DNA of 64,000 nt from Taklimakanibacter albus (GTDB lineage Bacteria > Pseudomonadota > Alphaproteobacteria > Rhizobiales > Aestuariivirgaceae). Made by a program: the position numbers and the translations under genes. Shown here one piece after another: positions 8,129-15,194 of the stretch. The notes under the pieces were generated by a model, which did no database searches, had not been told where the DNA came from, and saw nothing but the letters and a program-made list of their open reading frames with translations. Where the stretch lies: assembly GCF_016595235.1 (NCBI RefSeq), contig NZ_JAENHL010000008.1:1386624-1450623 (forward strand), given 5' to 3'. Within the stretch, counting starts at the first letter, position 1. Each line of letters begins with the position of its first letter.

Positions 8129-9433
8129 GTGCTGATTACTCCCCTCATCGTCTGTGGCGGCGCCGGTACACGGCTGTGGCCCGCCTCGCGCGAAAGCCGG
8201 CCGAAGCAGTTTCTTTCACTCTTTGACGGCGGCCTGTCGACGTTCCAGGAGACCGTGCGGCGCGCGACGGACGCCACGCTGTTCACCCCGCCGGTCATCA
8301 TCACCCATCGTAGCTACCGGTCGCTCGCCGCGGCGCAGCTGGATGAGCTGGGTGTCCGCGCCGATATCCTGCTCGAGCCCGACGCCCGCGCTTCGGGGCC
8401 CGCGATATTGGCCGGGGCCTTGTTCATTGCGCTCAGCCGGGGTAACGAGGCGCCTATCCTGGCGCTTGCCGCCGACCATGTGATCCACGATATCGCAGCC
8501 TTTCGGGCCGACTGCCGCGCGGCGCTCGGCGCGGCGCGATCGGGCCATATCGTCACTTTCGGCATCGCGCCCGATCGCCCGGCGACCGGCTATGGCTATA
8601 TCGAGGCCGGTGCCGCCATGGAGCCCGGCATTCGGGCGGTGAAGAGATTCGTGGAGAAGCCGGATGAGGAAACGGCCGCTCTTTATGTCCGCCAAGGCTA
8701 TCTCTGGAATTCCGGCAACTTTCTGTTTGAAACGACAGCGGTGATCGATGCCTATGGAGAGACCGATCCCGCGACATTGGCCGCGTTGCGGGAGGCCGTG
8801 AGTCATACGCGGACAGAGGGGCAGGACCATCATCTCGACGCCACCGCCTTCGACCGGGCGGTGAGCCTGTCCTTCGACTATGCCGTCATGGAGAAGACCT
8901 CCCGGGCGGCGGTGGTCAGCGCCTCGTTCGACTGGTCGGATGTCGGCTCCTGGGCGACGATCCATGAGCTGTCCCGGCGCGATGCGGCCGGCAATGCCGT
9001 GAAGGGGGATGCCGCTTTCGTTGCGGCCAGAGACAATCTTGTCCTCAGCGACGGTCCTCTCGTGGCTTTGGCGGGCGTCAACGATCTTGCCGTCGTGGTG
9101 ACCTCCGATGCGGTGCTCGTCTCCCGCCGCGATGATTCATCCGGCGTGAAGAAGCTCGTGGAGCAGTTGAAGCAACATTCCTCATCTTCTGGCCACCCGG
9201 GGATTCGCCAAATGGATCTCTTGCCTGGCGAACGGATTTCCGTGCCGAGCGTCCTCGATCGCGCCAGGCATTGGCTCGTTCTCATGGGCACGGCCGGTGT
9301 GACGATTGCGGGAGCAACCCGGCAGTTGCAGAAAGCCGAATCCATTCAGATCCCGCCGGAAGCCGAATGCGCCCTGGAAAATATAGGGCCCGGCGCATTG
9401 CGGATTGTCGAGATTGAGCTTCCTCCCGACTAA
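8129..9433 (+). CDS. Mannose-1-phosphate guanylyltransferase with a degenerate isomerase-type cupin
   Basis: This 434-aa protein starts at GTG 8129, the only start in frame. The N-terminal nucleotidyltransferase has the signature GGAGTRLWPASRESRPKQF at about 10-28, then LALAADHVI, FVEKPDEETA and FDWSDVGSW. It makes GDP-mannose from mannose-1-phosphate and GTP, feeding Gmd and Fcl. The last 80 residues follow the type II phosphomannose-isomerase cupin (MDLLPGERISV, ARHWLVLMGTAGVTI), but the usual metal-binding QMHHHR segment reads SVPSVLDRARHW. The isomerase half therefore looks inactive, and mannose-6-phosphate must come from elsewhere. Confidence 0.9.
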   Translation: MLITPLIVCGGAGTRLWPASRESRPKQFLSLFDGGLSTFQETVRRATDATLFTPPVIITHRSYRSLAAAQLDELGVRADILLEPDARASGPAILAGALFIALSRGNEAPILALAADHVIHDIAAFRADCRAALGAARSGHIVTFGIAPDRPATGYGYIEAGAAMEPGIRAVKRFVEKPDEETAALYVRQGYLWNSGNFLFETTAVIDAYGETDPATLAALREAVSHTRTEGQDHHLDATAFDRAVSLSFDYAVMEKTSRAAVVSASFDWSDVGSWATIHELSRRDAAGNAVKGDAAFVAARDNLVLSDGPLVALAGVNDLAVVVTSDAVLVSRRDDSSGVKKLVEQLKQHSSSSGHPGIRQMDLLPGERISVPSVLDRARHWLVLMGTAGVTIAGATRQLQKAESIQIPPEAECALENIGPGALRIVEIELPPD

Positions 9434-9436
9434 GGC

Positions 9437-10369
9437 TCACTTCGCCTCGGCCCGCGTGCGCTCGACGAGAACGCGGGCGCAGACTTGGAAGGCATCGAAA
9501 TAGGCCGCCAGATCATCGGTGCCGAGCCGATCCTTGTAGACCTGCGCATTCTTGCTGGAGAACATCCAGGTGCCGCCACCCGGGTTGATTTCGAGAAGAT
9601 GAAGCCCGCCCTCCTTGTCGCGCAGGATATCGCAGGCCTGCAGCGCCACCTCCGGCATGGCGCCATAGGCCTTGGCCGCGAAGGCAAGCATGTCGGACTC
9701 TTGCGTGACATGGGCCGTCATGTCGGGCGGCGCCGGCAGGAAATCGGGCACCTCGAAGGGTCCGGTCTTTCCGGCGAGCGCCAGAGGCTTCGTCGCGCGG
9801 CGCAGATAGCTGAAGATCGGCACGCCGAAAAGCGTGAGCACGCGGCAGCTCATCGCATGGCCGCAATCGATATAGGCCTGCGCCACCATCGGCGCGCGGC
9901 GACCGGGATGGTCTTTCGGATAGTCTTCCGGCGGCCGGTAGCGCACATTCTCGGTCAGCTGCAATTCGATGCCCTGGCCCCAGGCGGCAAACGCGTAGGA
10001 CGCCTTCACGATCGTATGGGGCCCGTAGTCTTTCGGCGACAGGATCGTGTCGGGCCGGATCTCCGTAAAACGCGGCACCCGCATGCCGCCGGCGGCGAGC
10101 TTCTGCATCTCGACGAGCTTGGACATCGGTTGCCCGGCATAGACCTTGCCGCGCGCCGGCGCGAAGGCAAGCAGCCTGATCGGCGAAAAGACGAGGCTCG
10201 GCCGCGCCGCCGCCTTCTTGCGCGTATAGGATGAGGGCATCTCGTTCGAGACGACGAACACTTCGATGTCGGGCGCCAGCTCTTCGACATGGCGCTTGAT
10301 CGCCTCGAAGTCGGCGACCGCCTGCCATCCCGCGCTATGGACCAGGACGAGATTGAATTTCGCCGTCAT
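9437..10369 (-). CDS. ATP-grasp-fold enzyme, paralogue 1
   Basis: This 310-aa protein appears to be an ATP-grasp ligase. An N-terminal alpha/beta part (NLVLVHSAGWQAVADF) is followed by the ATP-binding segment PHTIVKASYAFAAWGQG, the PMVAQAYIDCG strand and the Mg-binding LHLLEINPGG (Glu and Asn). It shares these blocks in the same order with the protein at 33471-34406. ATP-grasp enzymes join carboxylates to amines or thiols through acyl-phosphates and are common modifying enzymes in peptide natural-product pathways. Its start overlaps the stop of the GT2-TPR gene by 4 bases, so both follow the peptide and the PqqD-like gene. The substrate is unknown. Confidence 0.72.
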   Translation of the reverse strand: MTAKFNLVLVHSAGWQAVADFEAIKRHVEELAPDIEVFVVSNEMPSSYTRKKAAARPSLVFSPIRLLAFAPARGKVYAGQPMSKLVEMQKLAAGGMRVPRFTEIRPDTILSPKDYGPHTIVKASYAFAAWGQGIELQLTENVRYRPPEDYPKDHPGRRAPMVAQAYIDCGHAMSCRVLTLFGVPIFSYLRRATKPLALAGKTGPFEVPDFLPAPPDMTAHVTQESDMLAFAAKAYGAMPEVALQACDILRDKEGGLHLLEINPGGGTWMFSSKNAQVYKDRLGTDDLAAYFDAFQVCARVLVERTRAEAK

Positions 10370-11478
10370 GGGGCAGTGCTCGCCGCAAGCGCTCTGGCCC
10401 GCAGGCGGTAGGAGAGATCATCGGGCGCGAAACGTGCCGCCTTGTCGAACCAGGCCGCGGCCTCGGTCTGCCGGCCGAGGCGCAACGCCGCCACCGCCGC
10501 CAGCTCGCAGGCCTGCTCCTCGAAGATGCGACGATCGAAAGCAAGCATCCTGGCAGTCAGCGCATCGGGATCGATGGCGGCGAGGCGCCCCGCAATGGCG
10601 AGCGCGTCTTCCGGCCGACCGGCGGCGAGGAGCGCGCGGCCCTGCAGGAAGGTCAAAGCGTGATCTTCCGGCAGACGCGCCAGGCCGTCCTCGACAAGCG
10701 CCAGCGGATCTTCACCCGCTTCGAGCGCGCGGCGCGCCAGGAACTGTGTGATCAGGCTGGCGGCGGCGTTCTGCTTGTCGGAAGGCCGGCGGGCGGCGGC
10801 GGCGAGGCCTGCCAGCGCCGCGGTCTTGGCTTCTTCCGGACGGTCCATCGCCGCCAGCGTCTCGGTGAGATGCTGCCACAAATAGGCGCGGTCGGGATCA
10901 ATGCGCACCGCCTCTTCGAGAAGGCCGAGGTTGCGTGCATGCTTGTGCGCCTGCACGCCGTCATAACCCAGATGATCGATCTCGGCCTCCGTCTGCTGGA
11001 TGGTAAGGCCTTCGCGGGCGCTGATCGCCCGGATGACGGGCTCGACCGTCTCGTGAATCCGGCCTTCGAAGCGCAGGCGCGGATCGTTGCGGAAGAGGCG
11101 CCATTCGCGATAGCGCGTATAGCCTGTTTTCGGCCTGAAACGTACGAGGCCGGCAAGCGCGCCGGCATCGATATAATCACCGAGCGCGCCGCCGGACGGC
11201 AAATTCAGGCGCTCATCAGCATCGATATAGAGCACCCATTGGGTGCGCACCGCATCGAGGCCCCTGTTGCGCGCGGCGGCGAAGTCCCCCGTCCATGGGT
11301 GATGCAGCAGCCGGACATTGGCGGTGCTGCTGGCGATATCGATGGTTGCATCGCGCGAGCCGGTGTCGACGATGACGATCTCATCGACGGTTCCTGTGAG
11401 CGAGGCCAGGCAGCCTGGCAGGAAATGCTGCTCGTCCCGCACGATCATGGCGGCGCAGACACTCACCCGGCCGGTCAT
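10366..11478 (-). CDS. GT2-family glycosyltransferase with TPR tail
   Basis: This is a 370-aa protein. Residues 1-190 are a GT-A glycosyltransferase domain: VCAAMIVRDEQHFLPGCLAS, the donor-binding VDTGSRDAT, a DxD-type YIDADERL and the REWRLFRNDPRLRFEGRIHE block. Residues 200-370 are alanine-rich helical repeats of TPR type (ALFQG-like ALTFLQGRALLAAGRPEDAL and AAWFDKAARFAPDD). GT2-TPR proteins can act on peptide or protein acceptors. It lies between the ATP-grasp gene (4-base overlap) and the 51-aa peptide gene (46-base gap), so an acceptor role for the peptide is an attractive inference. Donor and acceptor are unproved. Confidence 0.85.
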   Translation of the reverse strand: MTGRVSVCAAMIVRDEQHFLPGCLASLTGTVDEIVIVDTGSRDATIDIASSTANVRLLHHPWTGDFAAARNRGLDAVRTQWVLYIDADERLNLPSGGALGDYIDAGALAGLVRFRPKTGYTRYREWRLFRNDPRLRFEGRIHETVEPVIRAISAREGLTIQQTEAEIDHLGYDGVQAHKHARNLGLLEEAVRIDPDRAYLWQHLTETLAAMDRPEEAKTAALAGLAAAARRPSDKQNAAASLITQFLARRALEAGEDPLALVEDGLARLPEDHALTFLQGRALLAAGRPEDALAIAGRLAAIDPDALTARMLAFDRRIFEEQACELAAVAALRLGRQTEAAAWFDKAARFAPDDLSYRLRARALAASTAP

Positions 11479-11524
11479 GGCGCGCCCCGCCCTTTCATGG
11501 CGCGGCCGCTGTGCTCGGGACTCT

Positions 11525-11680
11525 TCAGCCGTTGCCGGTCGAGGCCATCTGGGCGAGCGGCTTCACGTCATCGAGCGCGTAAGAGAGAATTCTCGGCGCT
11601 TCATATCTTGCGCCGGCAAGTGCCGCCACCTTCTTAAGTGCGTTGGTAGAGTCGATCGCGTTTGTATGGGCAGCAGCCAT
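11525..11680 (-). CDS. Candidate RiPP-type precursor peptide with YxxPxI leader motif (51 aa)
   Basis: This 51-aa peptide starts at ATG 11680 with AAAGGG 6 bases upstream. It opens MAAAHTNAIDSTNALKKVA and contains RYEAPRIL, giving Tyr26, Pro29 and Ile31. This YxxPx[IL] pattern is how lasso-type and related leaders bind PqqD-like recognition domains. The putative core is the last 15-19 residues, ending MASTGNG, with no Cys. A longer frame from 11878 overlaps the PqqD-like gene and is unlikely. The gene sits directly after a PqqD-like gene and before GT2-TPR and ATP-grasp genes. No lasso cyclase or peptidase is nearby, so the product class is unknown. A regulatory small protein is an alternative. 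Confidence 0.55.
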   Translation of the reverse strand: MAAAHTNAIDSTNALKKVAALAGARYEAPRILSYALDDVKPLAQMASTGNG

Positions 11681-11744
11681 ATCATACCCTTTCCGGCACA
11701 GATCATCCCTCGACCGCCACTTGTAATTGCGCCGCTCCGGACTG

Positions 11745-12020
11745 TCAACGCACGGCCTCGATGAGTCCTTCATCGCGCAGAGAGGCGAGACAGGTTTCGA
11801 CATCGGACGTGGGATGAGCCGCGAGACCGAAAGCGGCGGTAAGTACTGAAGCGATGGCATCGGCGTCATGCGCGCCATCGCAGAGCTCGAACACTGCTGC
11901 CGCGGTGGGGTTCAGAAAGTGGACCTTTCCGCGCGCGACGTCGCTGACGAAATAGCCGCCTTCGATCTCATTGCGGACGAGCCCTTCGATGCGGCGGTAG
12001 AACGGGTCAGCTTTCGTCAT
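11745..12020 (-). CDS. PqqD-family peptide chaperone (RiPP recognition element)
   Basis: This 91-aa protein of the PqqD/RRE winged-helix fold has beta strands in VRNEIEGGYFVSDVARGKVH, then the hallmark NPTAAAVFELCDGAHDADAIA, then a helix ending LRDEGLIEAV. Stand-alone RRE proteins hold the leader peptide for modifying enzymes. I prefer ATG 12020; a GTG at 12062 would add 14 residues. It is the first minus-strand gene of peptide, GT2-TPR and ATP-grasp, and diverges from the GT10 gene across 65 bases. Its fit to the YxxP peptide just downstream is the main evidence for a peptide-modification locus. Confidence 0.8.
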   Translation of the reverse strand: MTKADPFYRRIEGLVRNEIEGGYFVSDVARGKVHFLNPTAAAVFELCDGAHDADAIASVLTAAFGLAAHPTSDVETCLASLRDEGLIEAVR

Positions 12021-12085
12021 GTGATGGAACTCTAACCGCCTTGCCCCTGATTGAGCAATCACACTCTGCTCGCTAGGTTCTCACC

Positions 12086-12976
12086 ATGCTGGTCCTGATC
12101 CACGATTCGATGGGCGGAAACATACCCGCGGCGCCATTTCCGCCGGACGTGGAGGTCACCACCGACCGGGCGCGCCTTACTGAAGCGGATGCCGTCGTCT
12201 TTCACATCCCCGACTGGCGGCAGGATCAGATGATCGCCAGGTCCGAATGGGACTGGCGGTTTCCTTTCGAGAAACGGCCGGGGCAGCGCTGGATCGGCTG
12301 GTCGATGGAATGCGACGAGCATTATCCCTGGTCGCGCAATATCAGGTTCATGCGCCATTTCGACTTGACCATGACCTATCGGCTCACCTCGGACGCGCCG
12401 GTCACCTATGTGATCCCGCATGTGATGGTCGAGGCTTTCCGCCGGCCGCCGGTCCCGAAGCATGAGCCGGTGCTCGCCGCGTCCTTCGTGTCGAGCCGGT
12501 ATGATCATAGCGGACGCCAAGCCTATTTGCAGGAATTGGCACGGCATATGGCGATCGATTCCTATGGATCCTTCATGCGCAACCGCACTCTGGCCAATGA
12601 TCGCGGCATCCCGTCAAAGCTCGCCGCGATCGCGCATTACCGCTTCACCATCGCGTTCGAGAACGCCTGCAGCCGTGACTATGTCACCGAGAAATTCTTC
12701 GAGCCGCTGCAGGCGGGCTCCGTGCCGGTCTATCTCGGGGCGCCGAATATCGAGGATTTCGCCCCTGGCGAAAACTGCTTCATAAAGGCGGCCGACTTTC
12801 CCGAGCCTAGAAAATTGGCTGCATATCTCAAAGAACTGGCCGCGGATGAAGAGGCCTATTCGGCCTATTTCACCTGGCGACAAGAACCCTTTCGCCAGAG
12901 CTTCAAGAAGCTCCTGGATCTGGAGTCCGAGCCCTGGCTTCACCGCATGTGCCGGGGGCTTCGGACACTGCGATGA
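12086..12976 (+). CDS. GT10-family alpha-fucosyltransferase
   Basis: This 296-aa glycosyltransferase has the strongly conserved C-terminal GDP-fucose-binding block of alpha-1,3-fucosyltransferases: YRFTIAFENACSRDYVTEKF followed by FEPLQAGSVPVYLGAPNIED and then FAPGENCFI. It transfers L-fucose from GDP-fucose, which the neighbouring ManC-like, Gmd and Fcl proteins would supply. No signal peptide or long membrane segment is visible, so it should act in the cytoplasm. It diverges from the PqqD-like gene. The acceptor could be the 51-aa peptide, a lipid-linked glycan or lipopolysaccharide; sequence alone does not decide. Confidence 0.88.
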   Translation: MLVLIHDSMGGNIPAAPFPPDVEVTTDRARLTEADAVVFHIPDWRQDQMIARSEWDWRFPFEKRPGQRWIGWSMECDEHYPWSRNIRFMRHFDLTMTYRLTSDAPVTYVIPHVMVEAFRRPPVPKHEPVLAASFVSSRYDHSGRQAYLQELARHMAIDSYGSFMRNRTLANDRGIPSKLAAIAHYRFTIAFENACSRDYVTEKFFEPLQAGSVPVYLGAPNIEDFAPGENCFIKAADFPEPRKLAAYLKELAADEEAYSAYFTWRQEPFRQSFKKLLDLESEPWLHRMCRGLRTLR

Positions 12977-12991
12977 GAATGGCGACAGTGC

Positions 12992-13007
12992 CTTTTATGT
13001 TACACCG
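12992..13007 (+). promoter_or_regulatory. Promoter-like motif shared with 33434 (copy 1)
   Basis: CTTTTATGTTACACCG matches 15 of 16 bases with 33434-33449. It lies in the AT-richer gap before the outer-membrane barrel gene and contains a TATGTT -10-like hexamer. It could be a promoter or a regulator site common to this gene and the second ATP-grasp gene. Confidence 0.35.
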
Positions 13008-13107
13008 TCGGTAGAAATGCCCCGATCCATCCCGTGGCAGTTGACGGTTCCGGTCCGTATCGTCAGAGTACGGACGAGGGAATCGTCAGGTCTCCAGGGG
13101 ACTTCTC

Positions 13108-13830
13108 ATGGTGAATAAGCTTCTTTTGACAGGTGCCGGCTTCCTTCTGGTGAGCGCCAGCATGAATGCGGCGCGGGCCGCCGATATCGTTGAGCCCGCG
13201 GTCTATGACTGGACCGGCCCCTTCATCGGCCTGCAAGGCGGTTACGCCTGGGGCAACAATGATACATCAACCGAGAATTCCGAGAATGGTCCGCCCGTCT
13301 TTTCGTTTGAAGAGGACAGCGGGTCCCTGAATCTCGATGGCTTCGTCGGCGGCCTGCATGCCGGGTATAACTGGCAGTCGGACAGCCTGGTCCTCGGCGT
13401 CGTGGGCGATATCGAATTCGCCGATTTGAAGGGCGATACCGAAGTCTCGATCAATGATTTCCCCCTTTCAGATCTCGAGGGCAAGATCGACTGGCTGGGT
13501 TCACTCAGGCTGCGTGCCGGCTTTGCGGCTGATCGCGCTCTTTTGTATGCCACCGGCGGCCTCGCGGTCGGCGGCGCCGAGCTCTCGATCGATAACAATC
13601 TCTCGGACGCGGATGCCGACAACCAGGAGACCAAATGGGGCTGGACGATCGGTGGCGGCGTCGAATATGCCGTGACCGACGAGCTGAGCGCGTTCCTCGA
13701 ATATCGCTATACCGATCTCGGCAAGATCGACGTCAAGCTCGACCTTCCCGAAGGCCAGAGAGAAAGCGAGGCGGATCTGGATTTCCACGCCGTTCGCGCC
13801 GGCCTAAGCTGGCATTTCAACGGCTTGTAA
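13108..13830 (+). CDS. Outer-membrane beta-barrel protein (RopB/Omp31-like porin family)
   Basis: This is a 240-aa protein. It has a signal peptide (about residues 1-24, ending ARAA), the family opening YDWTGPFIGLQGGYAWG, repeated amphipathic strands (GFVGGLHAGYNWQSDSLVLG, LLYATGGLAVGGAEL, AFLEYRYTDLG) and a terminal strand AVRAGLSWHF. Such 8-stranded barrels are abundant outer-membrane proteins in Hyphomicrobiales. AGGGGA precedes the ATG at good spacing. It is the last gene before the right-hand 36-bp repeat, so it may travel with the island, or it may be a resident gene beside it. Confidence 0.9.
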   Translation: MVNKLLLTGAGFLLVSASMNAARAADIVEPAVYDWTGPFIGLQGGYAWGNNDTSTENSENGPPVFSFEEDSGSLNLDGFVGGLHAGYNWQSDSLVLGVVGDIEFADLKGDTEVSINDFPLSDLEGKIDWLGSLRLRAGFAADRALLYATGGLAVGGAELSIDNNLSDADADNQETKWGWTIGGGVEYAVTDELSAFLEYRYTDLGKIDVKLDLPEGQRESEADLDFHAVRAGLSWHFNGL

Positions 13831-13848
13831 ACAGCCCACTGTAACCGA

Positions 13849-13884
13849 CAGAACAAAAAACTAAAGGCAGACCGGAATTTATCT
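13849..13884 (+). repeat. 36-bp direct repeat, right copy
   Basis: This is the second copy of the element at 5931-5966, with 33 of 36 bases identical. It begins 18 bases after the stop of the outer-membrane barrel gene and about 60 bases before the SfnB-like gene. The copies share orientation and lie 7.9 kb apart. Confidence 0.75.
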
Positions 13885-13946
13885 GAGCTGACCCCTGTCG
13901 GCCGCGCCGATAGATATAAAGCGCGAACATTCCGATGGAGGCCTCC

Positions 13947-15167
13947 ATGACCAGCCTTGCCACAGCGCCGAGCTTCGATCCGGCGCCCACCGCCCATGTG
14001 ATCACGTCCGATGAAGAAGCCGTGGCACTGGCGCGCAGCCTGGCGGTCGAGTTCGCCGCCGAAGCCTCCGAGCGTGACCGCACACGGCACCTGCCCGCCG
14101 CCGAGATCGACCGGTTCTCGAGCACCGGCCTGTGGGCCATCACGGTTCCCAAAGCCTATGGCGGCGCCGAAGTCTCTTTCGCAACGCTCGCCGAAGTGAT
14201 CAAGATCGTCTCTGCCGCCGATCCCTCGATCGGCCAGATGCCGCAGAATCATCTGGCCGCGCTCGATGCGATCCGCGCCTCGGCCTCGGAGGAACAGAAG
14301 AAATTGTGGTTCGGGCGCGTGCTCAAAGGCTATCGGCTGGGCAATGCGTTTTCCGAGGCCAAGAGCCGGCATGTCGGCGCCTTCGAGACGACGATCCGAC
14401 CCGAGGGCGACGGCTATGTCGTCAATGGCGAGAAATTCTACGCGACCGGCGCGCTGTTCGCCCATTACATCCATATCGGCGCCGTCGACCCCCATGGCAA
14501 AGTCCATCTCGCCATCGTTCCGCGCGATGCGCCGGGCCTCACCATCACCGACAGCTGGTCGGGCTTCGGCCAGCGCACGACGGCGAGCGGCAATGTTTCG
14601 ATCGCCAATGTCCGCGTCGACCCGTCGGGCGTGATCCCGGCCTATCTCGGCGGCGAGAACCCCTCCTCCAACGGTGCCGTCTCGCAGATCATCCAGGCCG
14701 CCGTCGATGCTGGCATCGCTTTGGCCGCGGTCGAGGAAACCATCCGCTTCGTGCGTGAGCACACAAGGCCCTGGATCGACAGTGGCCAGGAACACGGCCA
14801 TGAGGATGTGTTCACCATCGCGCAGATCGGCGATCTCAAGATCAGGCTGCAAGCCGCCGAAGCGGTGCTCGAAGAGGCCGGCAAAGCCATCGACCGGATC
14901 GTTCACCAGCCGACCGACGACAATGTGGCGGAGACAGCCGTAAAAGTCGCCGAGGCCAAGGTGCTGACCACCGAGATCGCTATCCTCGCCACCAACAAGC
15001 TGCATGAGCTCGGCGGCACGCGCACGGTGCTCGGCCAGCACAATCTCGACCGGCACTGGCGCAATGCCCGCACCCATACGCTGCATGATCCGGTGCGTTG
15101 GAAATATTTCCATATCGGCAATCACGTGCTCAATGGTGTCAGGCCGCCGCGTCACGCGTGGAACTGA
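13947..15167 (+). CDS. SfnB-family sulfur acquisition oxidoreductase
   Basis: This 406-aa acyl-CoA-dehydrogenase-fold protein closely follows the SfnB family. Landmarks are ASERDRTRHLPAAEIDRFSS, LWAITVPKAYGGAEVSF, GYVVNGEKFYATGALFAHYI, GFGQRTTASGNV and the C-terminal RNARTHTLHDPVRWKYFHIG. SfnB-type enzymes take part in using dimethyl-sulfone or other organosulfur compounds when sulfate is short. ATG 13947 is chosen because GGAGG ends 5 bases before it; ATG 13935 overlaps that site. It leads an eight-gene operon for sulfur scavenging. Confidence 0.88.
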   Translation: MTSLATAPSFDPAPTAHVITSDEEAVALARSLAVEFAAEASERDRTRHLPAAEIDRFSSTGLWAITVPKAYGGAEVSFATLAEVIKIVSAADPSIGQMPQNHLAALDAIRASASEEQKKLWFGRVLKGYRLGNAFSEAKSRHVGAFETTIRPEGDGYVVNGEKFYATGALFAHYIHIGAVDPHGKVHLAIVPRDAPGLTITDSWSGFGQRTTASGNVSIANVRVDPSGVIPAYLGGENPSSNGAVSQIIQAAVDAGIALAAVEETIRFVREHTRPWIDSGQEHGHEDVFTIAQIGDLKIRLQAAEAVLEEAGKAIDRIVHQPTDDNVAETAVKVAEAKVLTTEIAILATNKLHELGGTRTVLGQHNLDRHWRNARTHTLHDPVRWKYFHIGNHVLNGVRPPRHAWN

Positions 15168-15194
15168 CGGGCCGGCGCGAGCCCTGGATTACTC

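Noticed and set aside
11525-12020. Classical lasso-peptide cluster
   Set aside because: The leader motif and PqqD-like protein fit, but no B2-type peptidase or asparagine-synthetase-like cyclase is encoded nearby and the peptide end lacks a typical lasso core.
5931-13884. 36-bp repeats as transcription terminators
   Set aside because: Neither copy can form a hairpin, and the flanking genes point in opposite directions relative to the repeat.
13830-13946. SAM-type riboswitch ahead of the sulfur operon
   Set aside because: I could not match the sequence to a SAM-II or other known consensus, and no strong pseudoknot-type pairing is evident.
13707-15155. 482-aa minus-strand open frame opposite the SfnB-like gene
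   Set aside because: It is a shadow frame that crosses the intergenic repeat and reads low-complexity His/Asp/Arg-rich sequence.
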